Positions 1 to 12,172 of a stretch of 64,000 nucleotides of DNA are shown one piece after another. Origin of the DNA: Tomocerus qinae. Lineage: Eukaryota > Arthropoda > Collembola > Entomobryomorpha > Tomoceridae. The stretch's first letter is position 1. Every line of letters begins with the position of its first letter. Made by a program: the position numbers and the translations under genes. The stretch covers positions 67,332,001-67,396,000 of the forward strand of contig CM034546.1 in assembly GCA_020055645.1 (NCBI GenBank), in the 5' to 3' direction. Under the pieces are notes generated by a model. The model worked only from the letters and a program-made list of their open reading frames with translations. It had not been told where the DNA came from and searched no databases.

Positions 1-721
1 TCTTTAATCTTTACACGTCAAATATAATTACCATTTTCTTATAATCATAATTTAACTGCAACCGTGACACAAATGTTTAGGAAACTTCATTACAAACGTT
101 TCAAATGTTCATGATACATTTCAGCTTCAATATAAAATATGATTACTTCAAGAAATATGTAGTATTATGATACCTCCCTACAGGGTGTAAGTATCTATTC
201 ATGCTCCCTGTACCGAAAAACCATAAAGTAGTACAGCAAAACTATTATTACCAATGGAAAGGGGATGTAGAGTTGCACTAATGAGGATACTTTTATAAAT
301 TTCACCTGCCGTCAGGGGATTCAAAAAAATTACGGGAAACGGAAAACGTTTGGAAATTAGGAAACGGAGGATTGTATTTTTTAAATTATTTTTTACTTTA
401 TATTTTTGGTGTTTTTGTTTGGATTCCTTAAGAGTAAGTGATATTTATCAAAGTCCCCTGATTAGTGTAACTTTCCATGACCTTTCCAATGATATCAATA
501 GTTTTGCTATACTACTTCCAGTTCTTCGAGTACAACAGGGAGGGCTGAATACACATTTTACACCCTGTAGATAATTGGACTGAAAAAATCTATCTTTAGG
601 GTATGTAACCTCAAGTAAAAAATAGCTATTCATGAGTCCGCGGTGTAAATGAATTTGGCCACTTTTATATAAGACTTAATACATTGATAATGGACAAAAA
701 AGTCAAAATATATCTGACTAA
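1..721. other. intergenic, no gene seen
   Basis: AT-rich sequence downstream (3') of the minus-strand GTPase gene. The short open frames here overlap on both strands and resemble no protein family I recognise. It probably holds the 3' UTR of the GTPase gene at its right edge, but I could not identify a poly(A) signal with confidence. Confidence 0.5.
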
Positions 722-3700
722 TTAAATATGTACCTGAAAATAGTCCGGCTCCATTTTTCTCAAGAGATATAGTTCGTGATTTTTCTGATTCCATTCTTCT
801 TGCCAATCAATCATATGCAGTACGTACACTTGAAAAGAATAGCATGTGGAACTTTCTTTAAACGCACCTTGAAGTTGGAATGGATTATAAGTTTTTTGGA
901 AACTATCAAAAATTTCAGTAACGCTTTTTCTGTACAAATGTACATTATTTGGTAAAAACAGTTTATTTTGTTGTTTTAAGATTTCCACATTTGATTTTGC
1001 CGCTCCCTTAATTCGGTCGATTAAAAATTGATGTTCATTTTCAGTCAGTGCTATGTCGCGTTTTGCTGTATAGTAAAATTTCACCTTTTTCTTGGCATTG
1101 TGCAGGGGAAGGGAGGGGTTTTTATCTGCTCCATCCAGTATCCCTTTCAGTTTTCCAATTGACTTGAAATCTTTGCATTCTTGAAGTATTTTTTCAACAA
1201 CTTCGTTAAGTATGCATTTAAGGGGATGCTGATATTCAATCCTTCTATTGAGTTCTTGCCATATGTCGTCTGCAGATTTTCCTGTAGGGGATAAATCTTG
1301 CTCGGCTATAATCTCATTTAATGTTTCGTCAAATTGAAGAGGGGTCTCCAATTGGTGCTTTAACGATAGATACAATTTATACATCTTCGCAACGGAAGCT
1401 TCTTTAGAATGGTTAAAAAAAGAATTTATACTTTCTTTGGTATCGTTTAGAGTAGCTGTGGGATTTTGGCTAACAAATTCCAGAAGTTCTGCTTGTGAAT
1501 ATTTTGTAACACAGCATGGCACACACGGCTCATTTCCTGGTTGTTTGTTGGGTGCGTATTTTCCACAGTCGTCAGGCAAGTGCTGCAACTGAGCATAGAT
1601 ACTTTTTCGAACTTTGTTATCATCTTTTCCTAATTTACTTTTTGACGAATCTCGAATATCTTCCAAAATATATTCTTTAATTACCTCTTGGTGACTTAGT
1701 AATACTTCGGAAAATGCTGATTTAACAGAGGCCATTCTTGTCGTTACTTCGATAAAATCTTGGACTTGTTTAATGCTTTTAAATTTAGAAAATTCTTTCT
1801 CCTTTACGGCCAACCAGTATCGTTTAAGCAGCTTGTGCCAGCTACAGAAGTATTTGTTTGCTGTAGTACGACTATAGTATTCAGTTAATATTCGAGTTCT
1901 AAGATGAACAACATCATTGTGATATTCCTCTGTTGGCGGGGCTTGAGGGGAAGCTCCTTTCTTAAACGGACTTAGCTGGCAAAGGATTTCTTTTTTCATA
2001 ATCCGTTCTTTGAGAATTGTAAGATTGTTTTCCGCCGTGACGCCAAGAACCATTCCCTGTGTCTTAATTATAGTGACTGCTTCATTCAGTGCGTCACAGA
2101 ACTTATCTACGCCCTCTGAAAGTTTGTTTCCCTGCCCAATGTCGGTTATTTGCTGCACCAATAATATATCAGGACAAATATCAGACTCATCCATTCCTGC
2201 TATTATTATTATTACTATCTGCAATATATCTACTATATTTTGATATACTTCTCCAGATACGTTTATTAGGGTGAGATCACTTATCGACATTGCAAAAGTA
2301 GCCATTTCCCTGTCCTTTGATTGAGAATTGGGGTCTAGCATTGTTTGGGGGGAACCTAAACCTTCTGTATCAATTATTAGTAGGGCGTCAAACTTTAGTG
2401 ATTGTCTATATTTTTCTTGAAGAGGAATTAATCGCATGTAAAGCCCTCTTGTGCATTTACCGACAGACGTAGCAAATTTACAACCAAACATTGCATTTAA
2501 GAGTGTTGACTTTCCAGTAGATTGAAGTCCTAAAATACTGACGACAAAAATTTTCATATCTGGCATCTTACTGCAAATAGAATGACAAACAGCATCAAGC
2601 CAAATATCAGGAACTGATTCCTTATCTCCATTGAATATTTCTAGTGGCATTCCTTCGATAAGCATATCGGCATACCTTTCCGGCAATCTTGCGTATAGTG
2701 ATGTATGAAATTTAACTTGAAACCACATCATAGTTTCGTAAATCATGCTTAATTCACGGAGAAAGTCTTCAATTGTTAATGACTGTGCCATTCTTTTATA
2801 GATACTAGTAATTTTAGAGTTAATTGTATCCAATTCAATGGTAGACTTGTTGGAACATGCTGTTATGTTTTTACGTTCTTCCATTAGTTTGGGTAAATCT
2901 ATTGCAGCTTCATTAGCTTTTTTGTTCGAGAAAATGGACAATTCTCTTTCAATATGAGCCAATGCTGGTCGTCTTTCATTCAATGGAAGTGTAAATATTT
3001 TCACAAATTTTTCCATTAAATCTTGAATGGCATGGGATTTCTTCCATTCTTCAAAATAACTACCAACGTTACCGCCGGAAATTTTTTGCAATTTCAATAA
3101 ATTGTCATAATTAGTTCCAGAGGACAAAGCAAAAACATTGTTAATGAATTCTTCTGATTTCTTGGTTTTTATTTCTTCCATACATTTAACAGAAATTGTA
3201 GAAAACAGGTTGGGTTTATTTTTTGTTTTGCTTTTGTTAATAGCCTGCTTAAGCAAACTTTTTAGTATTCTTAATGTTTTGTTATCATCCATGATATCCA
3301 TGGAATTCAAAGATTTTTTTTGAATTGGTTGTGTGCGATCAATGTACAAAGTAAGAATATTTTCTGTACCACATATACTTGTTATTTCTTTTGGATTTAA
3401 AGTGTGATCGCCCATAACAAAAGCTATAAATGTCGATGTCATTGGACTTAAAGACTGTACTACCTCACGGTAATCTAGTGCATTTCCATGGAGATTAGCA
3501 AGTAGCACTAGTTCTCCTTCTTTACAATCTTTCATTTCAACCTGAATTGCATCCCATATGGTTTCTCTGCATGTGTCTTTTGTCAGCCATATGAATTCTA
3601 CACTGCCTTCAAGGGATTTTGCTTTACCTCTGTCACCTCCAGGCTGTCCCTTACATTGAAAAACATGAAATGTGCTAAAAAGTTGATTCAGAAATGTGCT

Positions 3701-4498
3701 TTTTCCAATGCCGTTTGATGACGCATTTCCTAATCGTATGGCAGTAATCATCTTGTATGGCGTTTTAAACAAAAGATTTTCCGAAACCTGTTTTTCCTCT
3801 TTCTCCCATTTGATCAGGCAATTTTGAAATAAAGAAGCTAGCAGAATCCAATTTTGTTTATTAGCAGTGACATCAGGAAGTACGAGAGGCAGAGCAATGG
3901 GAAATTTTGACAAAATTCTAAATATTTCTGACAAAACAACAGGATCTGTAGACGCGACCAGGCATGAAAATATGTCAAGTTTATTCAAAACTTGAAGACA
4001 TTCAGCGTCGTTAATAAACTGGAAATCATCATTATCATCGTATGGTAACATGTCATTCAGTTTTTGCGCAGTAAGTATATTACAACCCCACATCTTTATC
4101 TTTTGTAGAACATACGGTATTATTTGAAAAATTATTCGGTTTTCGTTATTAGAAAACTGTTGTTTTTCAAAAATGCTTTCTAACTGGTTGTACTTGGAAG
4201 GATTTATGTAGACTAAAAAATCTCCTGCCAAATCTTTCCACTTTTGAGCTACGGGAACTTCTTTTTCCAATTCCAAATGTAAGTCATTTATAGAAGATTG
4301 ACGCCTGGGCCTTTCGATAATTCTCTTTTGATAAAAGTTGATGTTTTTCTCTTGACTAAAATGTTTTCGAAAGACATCTTTACTAGTTTGTCTGGAAAAG
4401 CCAATGATACCCAAAAGATTGGTTGAGACATTTCGTTTTTGTGGATCATTATTAACATCTTCGGTAGCAGAGCAAGATGATATTAATGGTTCATCCAT
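722..4498 (-). CDS. very large inducible GTPase-like protein (URGCP/GVIN family)
   Basis: A 1258-residue uninterrupted frame. The C-terminal G domain has a P-loop GLQSTGKST (about residues 657-665), followed by a switch region with CTRGLYM and the G3 motif IIDTEGLG (about 708-715). This spacing and wording are typical of the URGCP / interferon-inducible very large GTPase family. An earlier degenerate nucleotide-binding-like segment lies near 252-270 (NGIGKSTFLN), in line with the N-terminal GTPase-like region of VLIG proteins. VLIG proteins are cytosolic or nuclear and are usually encoded by one giant exon, as here. The family is interferon-inducible in vertebrates and patchily distributed in invertebrates; its biochemical role is poorly defined. 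The start at MDEPLISS is the first Met of the frame and is preceded by AT-rich DNA. The absence of stops over 3.8 kb argues for a live gene. The exact subfamily is uncertain. Confidence 0.85.
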   Translation of the reverse strand: MDEPLISSCSATEDVNNDPQKRNVSTNLLGIIGFSRQTSKDVFRKHFSQEKNINFYQKRIIERPRRQSSINDLHLELEKEVPVAQKWKDLAGDFLVYINPSKYNQLESIFEKQQFSNNENRIIFQIIPYVLQKIKMWGCNILTAQKLNDMLPYDDNDDFQFINDAECLQVLNKLDIFSCLVASTDPVVLSEIFRILSKFPIALPLVLPDVTANKQNWILLASLFQNCLIKWEKEEKQVSENLLFKTPYKMITAIRLGNASSNGIGKSTFLNQLFSTFHVFQCKGQPGGDRGKAKSLEGSVEFIWLTKDTCRETIWDAIQVEMKDCKEGELVLLANLHGNALDYREVVQSLSPMTSTFIAFVMGDHTLNPKEITSICGTENILTLYIDRTQPIQKKSLNSMDIMDDNKTLRILKSLLKQAINKSKTKNKPNLFSTISVKCMEEIKTKKSEEFINNVFALSSGTNYDNLLKLQKISGGNVGSYFEEWKKSHAIQDLMEKFVKIFTLPLNERRPALAHIERELSIFSNKKANEAAIDLPKLMEERKNITACSNKSTIELDTINSKITSIYKRMAQSLTIEDFLRELSMIYETMMWFQVKFHTSLYARLPERYADMLIEGMPLEIFNGDKESVPDIWLDAVCHSICSKMPDMKIFVVSILGLQSTGKSTLLNAMFGCKFATSVGKCTRGLYMRLIPLQEKYRQSLKFDALLIIDTEGLGSPQTMLDPNSQSKDREMATFAMSISDLTLINVSGEVYQNIVDILQIVIIIIAGMDESDICPDILLVQQITDIGQGNKLSEGVDKFCDALNEAVTIIKTQGMVLGVTAENNLTILKERIMKKEILCQLSPFKKGASPQAPPTEEYHNDVVHLRTRILTEYYSRTTANKYFCSWHKLLKRYWLAVKEKEFSKFKSIKQVQDFIEVTTRMASVKSAFSEVLLSHQEVIKEYILEDIRDSSKSKLGKDDNKVRKSIYAQLQHLPDDCGKYAPNKQPGNEPCVPCCVTKYSQAELLEFVSQNPTATLNDTKESINSFFNHSKEASVAKMYKLYLSLKHQLETPLQFDETLNEIIAEQDLSPTGKSADDIWQELNRRIEYQHPLKCILNEVVEKILQECKDFKSIGKLKGILDGADKNPSLPLHNAKKKVKFYYTAKRDIALTENEHQFLIDRIKGAAKSNVEILKQQNKLFLPNNVHLYRKSVTEIFDSFQKTYNPFQLQGAFKESSTCYSFQVYVLHMIDWQEEWNQKNHELYLLRKMEPDYFQVHI

Positions 4499-5260
4499 CT
4501 AAAATTTTAAATTTATTTCTACAGTTTATGAGCCTGTATACCAGTAAGCTAATATGCTAATGACATAAGGCAAATATCTCTAAACGTACTGTCAATTTGC
4601 ATTGTAATAAAAATTCTTAAAAAATGGTAAATGATTTCACATATTATAATTTGTTGGGCTCCCTGGAAATATTTTCATGGCTGCGACTCTGGCTCTCACA
4701 TAGCCTTCATTTCTTACACACATTCATTCCTATCTATTAAACTACACCACCACATCACATACGACTAATGAGAGTAATTAAACGACCGGAACAGTGTGAG
4801 GGAACATTTTATAGATTTTACTCATTTTGTGTAATGGGTACCATGGAATCCACAGAACTATATTTTTTAAAGTATCAACCGATTATATAAACTATTGCTG
4901 TGAACTAATGGATTTAGATTGCAAAACTTTTTTATACAATCGCAATGTTACTTTAAAGCTCGCAATGAATGTAAACTTTTGGACTTATATCGTGATTTCT
5001 GCAACCTGATTTAGAGTGTTATTTTTCCTGAAACAAATAGATAAGCTCATATTCTTCTGTAAAAATTCTGTTATATAGCGTTATCCTCGTTTTTAGAATA
5101 GCGGAGTGTTAAAGTGTTAAAATCACATGACATTTAAACACATTGAAATTGCAAAATGACATTGCAGTAATTGTTTCTACATACACAGATATATCGATAG
5201 TTTGGTTCTAAGTCAATATGCAAAAGCCATTTCGGCAAAAAAATATTGTTTTCAGTTTGG
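4499..5260. other. intergenic, 5' side of GTPase gene
   Basis: Likely contains the promoter and 5' UTR of the minus-strand GTPase gene at its left edge. No convincing TATA box, other gene or repeat was recognised. Confidence 0.45.
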
Positions 5261-6015
5261 ATAATTTGACAAAACAGTAGATAATGGGGCTAAACAGTAG
5301 ATAATCTAGCAAAACAGTAGATAATCTGGCAAAACAGTAGATAATCTGGCAAAACAGTAGACAATCTGGCAAAACAGTAGATAATCTGGCAAAACAGTAG
5401 ACAATCTGGCAAAACAGTAGATAATCTGGCAAAACAGTAGATAATCTGGCAAAGCAGTATATAATTTGGTAAAACATTAGATAATCTGGCAAAACAGTAG
5501 ATAATCTGGTAATACATTGGATAATCTGGCAAAACAGTAGATAATGTGGGAAAACATTAGATAATCTGGAAAAACAATAGATAATCTGGAAAAACAATAG
5601 ATAATCTAGCAAAACAGTAGATAATCTGGCAAAACAGTAGACAATCTGGCAAAATAGTAGATAATCTTGCAAAACAGTATATAATTTGGTAAAACATTAG
5701 ATAATCTGGCAAAACAGTAGATAATCTGGTAATGCATTAGATAATCTGGTAAAACATTAGATAATCTGGCAAAACATTAGATAATCTGGGAAAACATTAG
5801 ATAATCTGGAAAAACAATAGATAATCTGGGAAAACAATAGATAATCTGGCAAAACAGTAGATAATCTGGAAAAACAGTAAATAATCTTGCAAAACAGTAA
5901 ATAATCTTGCAAAACAGTAGATAATCTGGCAAAACAGTAGATAATCTGGCAAAACGGTAGATAATCTGGCAAAACAGTAGATAATCTGGCAGAACTGTAG
6001 ATAATTTGGCAAAGT
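5261..6015. repeat. 20-bp minisatellite, about 38 units
   Basis: Tandem units of ataatctggcaaaacagtag with scattered substitutions (ggc/ggt/gga/ttgc, cagtag/cattag/caatag). The period is exactly 20. Variant units recur at a distance of 220 bp (compare 5451 onward with 5671 onward), which indicates a higher-order duplication of 11 units. The minus strand lacks stops in all three frames, so long open frames arise as an artefact. Confidence 0.97.
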
Positions 6016-7782
6016 GTATTACTAACGTTTAGGTTATATTTCGCTATTGTAATCCTCGGGAATAAATACTAAAGTTCAGCATTCCTGGAATGCAAGAAGA
6101 AAGGTAGTAAGAAACAAACGCAAGCTTGGAATTTGATGTAATGATAGCACAAATGTTCCTACAGGCTATACTTAACATATATGCAAGTAACATTGAATGT
6201 AAAAATAACAATATGCAAAAACCCCATAAAATTGGCAAGTGCGGAAAGGTAACACAATAAAAACTCTTTTGGAATTCTAAGCAGTATAATTTATTATTTT
6301 AGCATTTATTTTTCAAAAAGAGCATCAATTAATATTAAATTCCACTGAGCAACAGGGATAGACTGATAATGAAAGTTTTTTAATTTTACAAAATTTGCCA
6401 ATGGTGAATTGTAAACACGTCGAATTTTTTGTGCTAACAGTGCTAACATCGGTGACACAGCATAATGATTGTAGTATGTCTTTGCTATTATCATTTTGAT
6501 AGTGGTTGGGAGAAACTAAGATAATTATTCGGAATGGCATCAACAGCACTCGATTAAGATTCTAAATTATCGTCATAGAAGAGATCATGAAAAATACAGC
6601 ATTTTAACCCATTTCAGTTAAACTCTAACGGCACGGATTTTCCTATGTTAAACCTGGTAGTTAACTGTTTTTCAAACGGGAGCAATACTGCAAAGTTCTC
6701 AAAATAAAATTCCTTTGCATTTTTATATCCAATAGTGAACCCAGCTTAGAGGCTAACCTTGCACTCAAGAGAATCTTAGCAGGCACCCATCAAAGTAGTG
6801 AAGTTACTATGTTAAATCAGTACTATTACTTAATTCTATAAATGGCTTGAAAACCGGCACAAAGAAATCGACGAGGCAGTAAAAAGTAAGAACAGCTATA
6901 CTTTAAAAAATGCTATAAATAACTTGGTCGATATTAGCTTAAAAAACAATTTGTATGTATTAGATATTGAAATGTTAATTAATACGTACATTACAACTAT
7001 GACCATTAAAAAATGTCCCCCTTCACTTATTATTTCGATTCAATCACCAATAATCAATTTATGTAAACTATTGTTGAATATTTTGATGTTATAATAATTT
7101 AGAACCCATTTCAGTGGTTAAGAGGTAGTGAGCATGCATGTTTGGCTTTTAAGGAGCCTGCATATATTACGTGTGCAGTTCCTGTGTGGAGGAGGCAACA
7201 TAAGGGTTTTACAGTCGGTCGAGTCGATACTTGCGTTACACATTGGGGAGGAGGGGGTTTGTCGTTACATAATGCATAATATGCAAGTTTCCTAGGCTCT
7301 CCTACCAGACATAAAATAGAGACATAGATAGGTTGGCAAATTTATTTGGCACTTTTGTGTTTATAATTTAGAGAATAGCTTTGCAGGTCAATATATAGCG
7401 TTATCATTACTTAGTCATAAATTATGATACCGTGGATAAATAGGCATAAGTAATGAATACCGTTGTATCAAAATAGTTGTAGGGTATCATTAACAGGTCA
7501 CCGTTGATATTATGGTAACATTGTTTCAAGTTCAATTTATGGCAGAGCAATATTTATAAATAGTAAAAATGAAAATCTCTTATTTCCGTATTTTTAAGTC
7601 TATATTATACTGTTTATTTTAGCATACATTAACCTCATTCGTATTGGAAAGTGAGATGCCATTTTCAATCCGTATAAAAAATCATTCAAAGAGTATTTTC
7701 CGTTCATTTTTGATAAAATGAATCAAAGTGAATGAATCTCAGCTATATCCACCTTGGTGGTTTTTCATAGCCCATCTTAAAG
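6016..7782. other. intergenic, mostly unassigned
   Basis: No credible coding region. A segment near 7277-7310 resembles 12684-12725 (shared wording around a cctaggctctcctacca-like core), so both are probably copies of an old dispersed repeat. Confidence 0.45.
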
Positions 7783-7961
7783 CAGGCATACAGAAAATGT
7801 TTTGCGGCCCGGTAACTGAGACTTTTCCCGGTAGGCTTTTTAAGACAGGCTAAAAAATATTTGGTAGAAAAAGCTCTGTTAAAACTTGATTATTATAGCT
7901 GTCGACTTGACTTCCCGGTAACGAGAACTTATCACAAAAATACACTTTCTGTGTATGATTG
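7783..7961. mobile_element. short hAT-type element (MITE), family 1
   Basis: Ends CAGGCATACAG and CTGTGTATGATTG form imperfect terminal inverted repeats (CA...TG). They are flanked by tcttaaag on the left (7775-7782) and tcttaaaa on the right (7962-7969), a 7/8 match to an 8-bp target duplication. The element is 179 bp and noncoding. The same ends occur at 41438-41644. Confidence 0.75.
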
Positions 7962-8487
7962 TCTTAAAATGAAAACGATGGTGCCGTTGGTGCCACCCTA
8001 CCATGCTAATTTATTGCGAGCTAATTTATGAGTTACCTTGGTAAGCGTTTTGGAAACGTACTGTTGATTTAGCCATTTGTTACATACTTATTTTGTTTTC
8101 ATTCGATTTTTAAGTCAAAATATTCTATTCTGTGAAAATAGCAACAAAAATCAAAAAAAAAGACTCCAACAGCATCAGCGTATTTAAATCTTTTTTCTAT
8201 GAATTAGTGGATAATTCGGTATATCTACTTTTTGACCCTAAGAAATTAGTGAAATTTTTAACTCATGATCTTGAAGACAAAACGAGTAAGTAGTAATAAA
8301 GTTAAATTATTTAACTCGGGCAACCGACTGCACTAGTGCTGTTGGTTTTGCATTGAGAGATATGTGATCATTGGTGAAATTGATCATGTTTGTACAAAAG
8401 AGGCTAACAAATAAAATGTACAAACTAAAATTATGAGAAATGTTGTAGATTGATTACTAAAATTGTCAAAGTAAAATCTCGGACAAT
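7962..8487. other. intergenic, nothing recognised
   Basis: AT-rich spacer between two hAT-type elements; no gene or repeat structure supported. Confidence 0.4.
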
Positions 8488-9596
8488 CAGAGGCGCCTTT
8501 CCCACTGGGCTGACATGGGCAGTTGCCCAGGGCCTCGACGAGGCCCTGGCCGCCTCGTGCTTTGGGGGCTTTTGCACATAGCTTTGTATAAGAAAAAAAT
8601 GTCAACTTATTTGTGTTGATTTCACTTTATAAATACAGGTTTTGGTTTAAGTTGTATACGTTTTGGTAGACTATATTTACAGATTAAAATTTTACAGCTT
8701 GTCACTGCAGAATGTGTAATATTTCAAAGAAAAGTATACTATTTCTCCACGGTTTATAATATTGTCGAAATGTTAAAGGAGACTTAAAACAGCATCTCTC
8801 AAAAATATTTTATGTGATTTCATTTAACATTTGTTTCATTTTGCGAAACCAAAAGTATATAATTGCAAGATAATTAAACAATTAAGTTTGTAGAAATCGC
8901 TGTTTCTATACGGAATGGAAGTTTCCATAAAAACGAATATAAATATTCAAATGCTAAAATGTCTCAGTATAGCCCTTACTTGTTCTTTTTCTGAGCTATA
9001 GTATCTTAGTTTGAAAGCATTGGTCCTCTTGCTTTTAAAAGGAAATGCAATAACATCATCTAAAATGTAAAAATTCTTCACGCTATTTTTATGACCAAAT
9101 TCAGTTAAAAACTGAAAAAAATTTCTAACGTCGCTCAGAAAAATTCCATAGTTTTGAATATAATATTAATTCATCGAAAAAGGATTGGCAACTGAAGTAC
9201 AGCAAAACAATTTATATTATACTCAAAGATTTTAGCGTAAAGAAGGGTTCAGGTATCCCATTTTTTAAAATCTTTGAGTCGTAATGCATAATAATATGTT
9301 CGATTTTAACTGCATAATATGGTTTTAAAAAGCCAGAAGTAAACCACCTGAATTAGCAGATATACCAAAAATAGTTCTACTTATTAGAATTTCTAAATTC
9401 CATAGCCCTATTTATTTCCTATTTTGGCGATGAAAATAGCCATTCTTGTCATTTTAGCATACCTGGCTTTTATGGCTGGTTACATCGAAGGCTGGCTTTC
9501 CTGCTATTACTTTACTTAGGTATTTAGAAATTGGCAATATTATGTGAGATACCGTCATAAATAAGGCCTCGCTCGAACACCCTAGAGCCGCCACTG
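8488..9596. mobile_element. nonautonomous hAT element, 1.1 kb
   Basis: Starts CAGAGGCGCC and ends GAGCCGCCACTG, which are inverted repeats of classic hAT form. It is flanked by a perfect 8-bp duplication cggacaat (8480-8487 and 9597-9604). There is no transposase frame inside. A short palindrome (gggcctcgacgaggccc) lies close to the left end. Confidence 0.88.
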
Positions 9597-10305
9597 CGGA
9601 CAATCGACGGCACTCTCCCCTTCTACCTTCGTTGTGTTTGTACTGAACTTAATTTTTTATGTCTATTGCGGGCGAAGGTTAGAAAATATTAGAACCCGAA
9701 ACTTTCTTCGTAGTTTGTGTTACACCACACATGAGATAAAGATTTAACACAATTTTTCAGAAAAAATTGGCAGTTAAGTAGTAAATGAGTGATACAACTT
9801 AGAGTGCATTAACATGAACAACCATCACATCTCATTAGTGTCATTAGGTCCTGAAACTAGCATGAAATCTATCTTTTGTCTTCTACAGTGCGTCTTTTTC
9901 GACACGTTTTATCACGATTGGCCAAATTTTCCAGGATGGTCAATTTTTTCAAAATTGACCTACCACTGTTAGTTTACCTTAGTGTGTTTAATCAAGTAAA
10001 ATGGGAATTTTTGAATATATTATAATATATAACTAAAAATATGTAAAATTAGATTTTTTATATAAATATTTGTAAGATCATATAAAATTTAATTTTACGA
10101 AACAAACACAACAAAATAGTGTAAAATGGTTTTCTGGAATAAAACTGGTAAAGTTTAAGAACTATTTTGTCGAAAAACACTTGGCCAAAAATGGTATTTC
10201 TGAATATAATCGTTAAATCAGATATAAAACAAATCAGGTATCAGGCCATTTTCGTACAAAACTTGGTTTTTAGAATAAGCAACTAAATCATTCAAAACTA
10301 GTTAT
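9597..10305. other. intergenic, nothing recognised
   Basis: AT-rich spacer without supported genes. Confidence 0.4.
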
Positions 10306-11008
10306 TAGGGCATCCAAACTCGGACTATATTTTCAAACCCGGATTTCGAGTTAACCCGGGTTGAGACAACCAAAACACGGGTTGAACCAGGGTTCTACAT
10401 CACTATTCTAAAAAATCATTTTCTACTAATAAATCGAAAAAAATACATGACATTAAATTAAGTTGCATAAAAATTCGATTGCAATAATTCATCAACGTAA
10501 GTCGTAATGCGTAAGTATAATATTGTGCATTTCAAAACATTTGTAGATTTAATTAAATGAAATAATGCATAACAGAAACCATAATCTAGAATAAAATCAT
10601 TTAAGTTTGACTAATACACAACCTTTATTCACTTCCCATTTATAGCCCTAGCACAAAAAATACCGAACTGATTTTTATCTTCCTTATTGAATAAATATTC
10701 AATAAAAACTTACTAATTTTGTTCCGCTATTGCCTTTGTTTTCAAAATTAGTAATTTAAACTAAATTTTTAATAGAAACCAAATGTTTGATACCAAAAAA
10801 TCGATAAAAAGATACTAAACTGACACATTTTCGATACAAGAGGTACAATTCGTAATCAATATTCCCTCCGCTTGAATGGAAATATATTAAAAATGAAACA
10901 TTAGAAATGGATTGCTTTATTCGACAAAAAGTATTAACTCGAACTCGAGTTTAACCCGGGGTTTTCACTTTTCAACCCGTCTGGAACCCCGTCCGGCTGG
11001 ATGCCCTA
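10306..11008. mobile_element. TIR element of the TAGGGCATCCA family
   Basis: Terminal inverted repeats TAGGGCATCCA / TGGATGCCCTA. Both subterminal regions are built of acccggg-rich palindromic wording. It shares its ends with the hAT-type element at 41787-42923, but no 8-bp target duplication is visible here. It is about 703 bp and noncoding. Confidence 0.7.
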
Positions 11009-11215
11009 TTCCCCCATGTAGAGAAACAAAATTGGCATTTTGAAAGCCATCGGGCTGACTATTGATGATCATTTCGAAATTACAAAGTAGGGTTATCCAT
11101 GGGCCCATGCCTAGCCAAGCCATGTGAATACTTAATGCATGGAATACAGAAAATAATGGTTCCGACATTGTACATTGAAAGTCTACTTTCTGCTAGCATG
11201 TATTGTTATGTGTTT

Positions 11216-12172
11216 GAACTTTCAAAGATAATATTGAACTGTCAAAGATGGTATTGAACTGTTAAAGATGATATCAAGATGCCTTAATTGGTCCCATGGC
11301 AACGCCTTTCAGGGGCAAGGTGACGACATGCTCCAGAAAACTGGTTTCCTCCAACCAGTTCTTTCCAACTAATTTACCCCCCATTTCGATTCTGAGAACT
11401 GGTTGGGGGAAACCAGTTTTCTGGAGCATGTCGTCACTTTGTCCCTGAGGGCGGAGCCCTGGAAATATTCAAATCGCTTTGGATGATATTAAACTTTCAA
11501 AGATGATATTAAACTTTCAAAGATGATATTAAACTTTCAAAGATGATATTAAACTTTCAAAGATGATATTAAACTTTCAAAGATGATATTAAACTTTCAA
11601 AGATGATATTAAACTTTCAAAGATGATATTAAACTTTCAAAGATGATATTAAACTTTCAAAGATGATATTAAACTTTCAAAGATGATATTAAACTTTCAA
11701 AGATGATATTAAACTTTCAAAGATGATATTAAACTTTCAAAGATGATATTAAACTTTCAAAGATGATATTAAACTTTCAAAGATGATATTAAACTTTCAA
11801 AGATGATATTAAACTTTCAAAGATGATATTAAACTGTCAAAGACGATATTAAACTTTCAAAGATGATATTAAACTTTGAAAGATGATATTAAACTTAAGA
11901 TGATATTAAACTTTCAAAGATGATATAAACATTTCAAAGATGATTTTAAACTTTCAAAGATGATATTAAACTTTCAAAGATGATATTAAACTTTCAAAGA
12001 TAATATTAAACTTTCAAAGATGATATTAAACTTTCAAAGATGATATTAAACTTTCAAAGATGATATTAAACTTTCAAAGATGATATTAAACTTTCAAAGA
12101 TGATATTAAACTTTCAAAGATGATATTAAACTTTCAAAGATGATTTTAAACTTTTAAAGATGATATTGAACT
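11216..12172. repeat. 20-bp minisatellite, interrupted by a foldback
   Basis: Main block 11482-12172 repeats agatgatattaaactttcaa with a 20-bp period. From about 11481 to 11835 the copies are essentially perfect, then they diverge with small deletions. Three degenerate leading units (11216-11272) are separated from the main block by unrelated DNA holding a foldback element. Confidence 0.95.
11310..11448. mobile_element. foldback hairpin element within the minisatellite
   Basis: Two arms of about 53 bp (11310-11361 and 11395-11448) are nearly perfect reverse complements around a ~33-nt loop. Both contain the core gacatgctccagaaaact or its complement. It is noncoding and consistent with a MITE or foldback insertion that split the 20-bp array. 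Confidence 0.8.

Noticed and set aside
5208-6012. Overlapping minus-strand frames of 71-154 codons
   Set aside because: They are by-products of the stop-free 20-bp repeat and change with every unit; no gene signal.
5261-6015. CRISPR-like array
   Set aside because: Units are contiguous 20-bp repeats without spacers, in a eukaryotic context.
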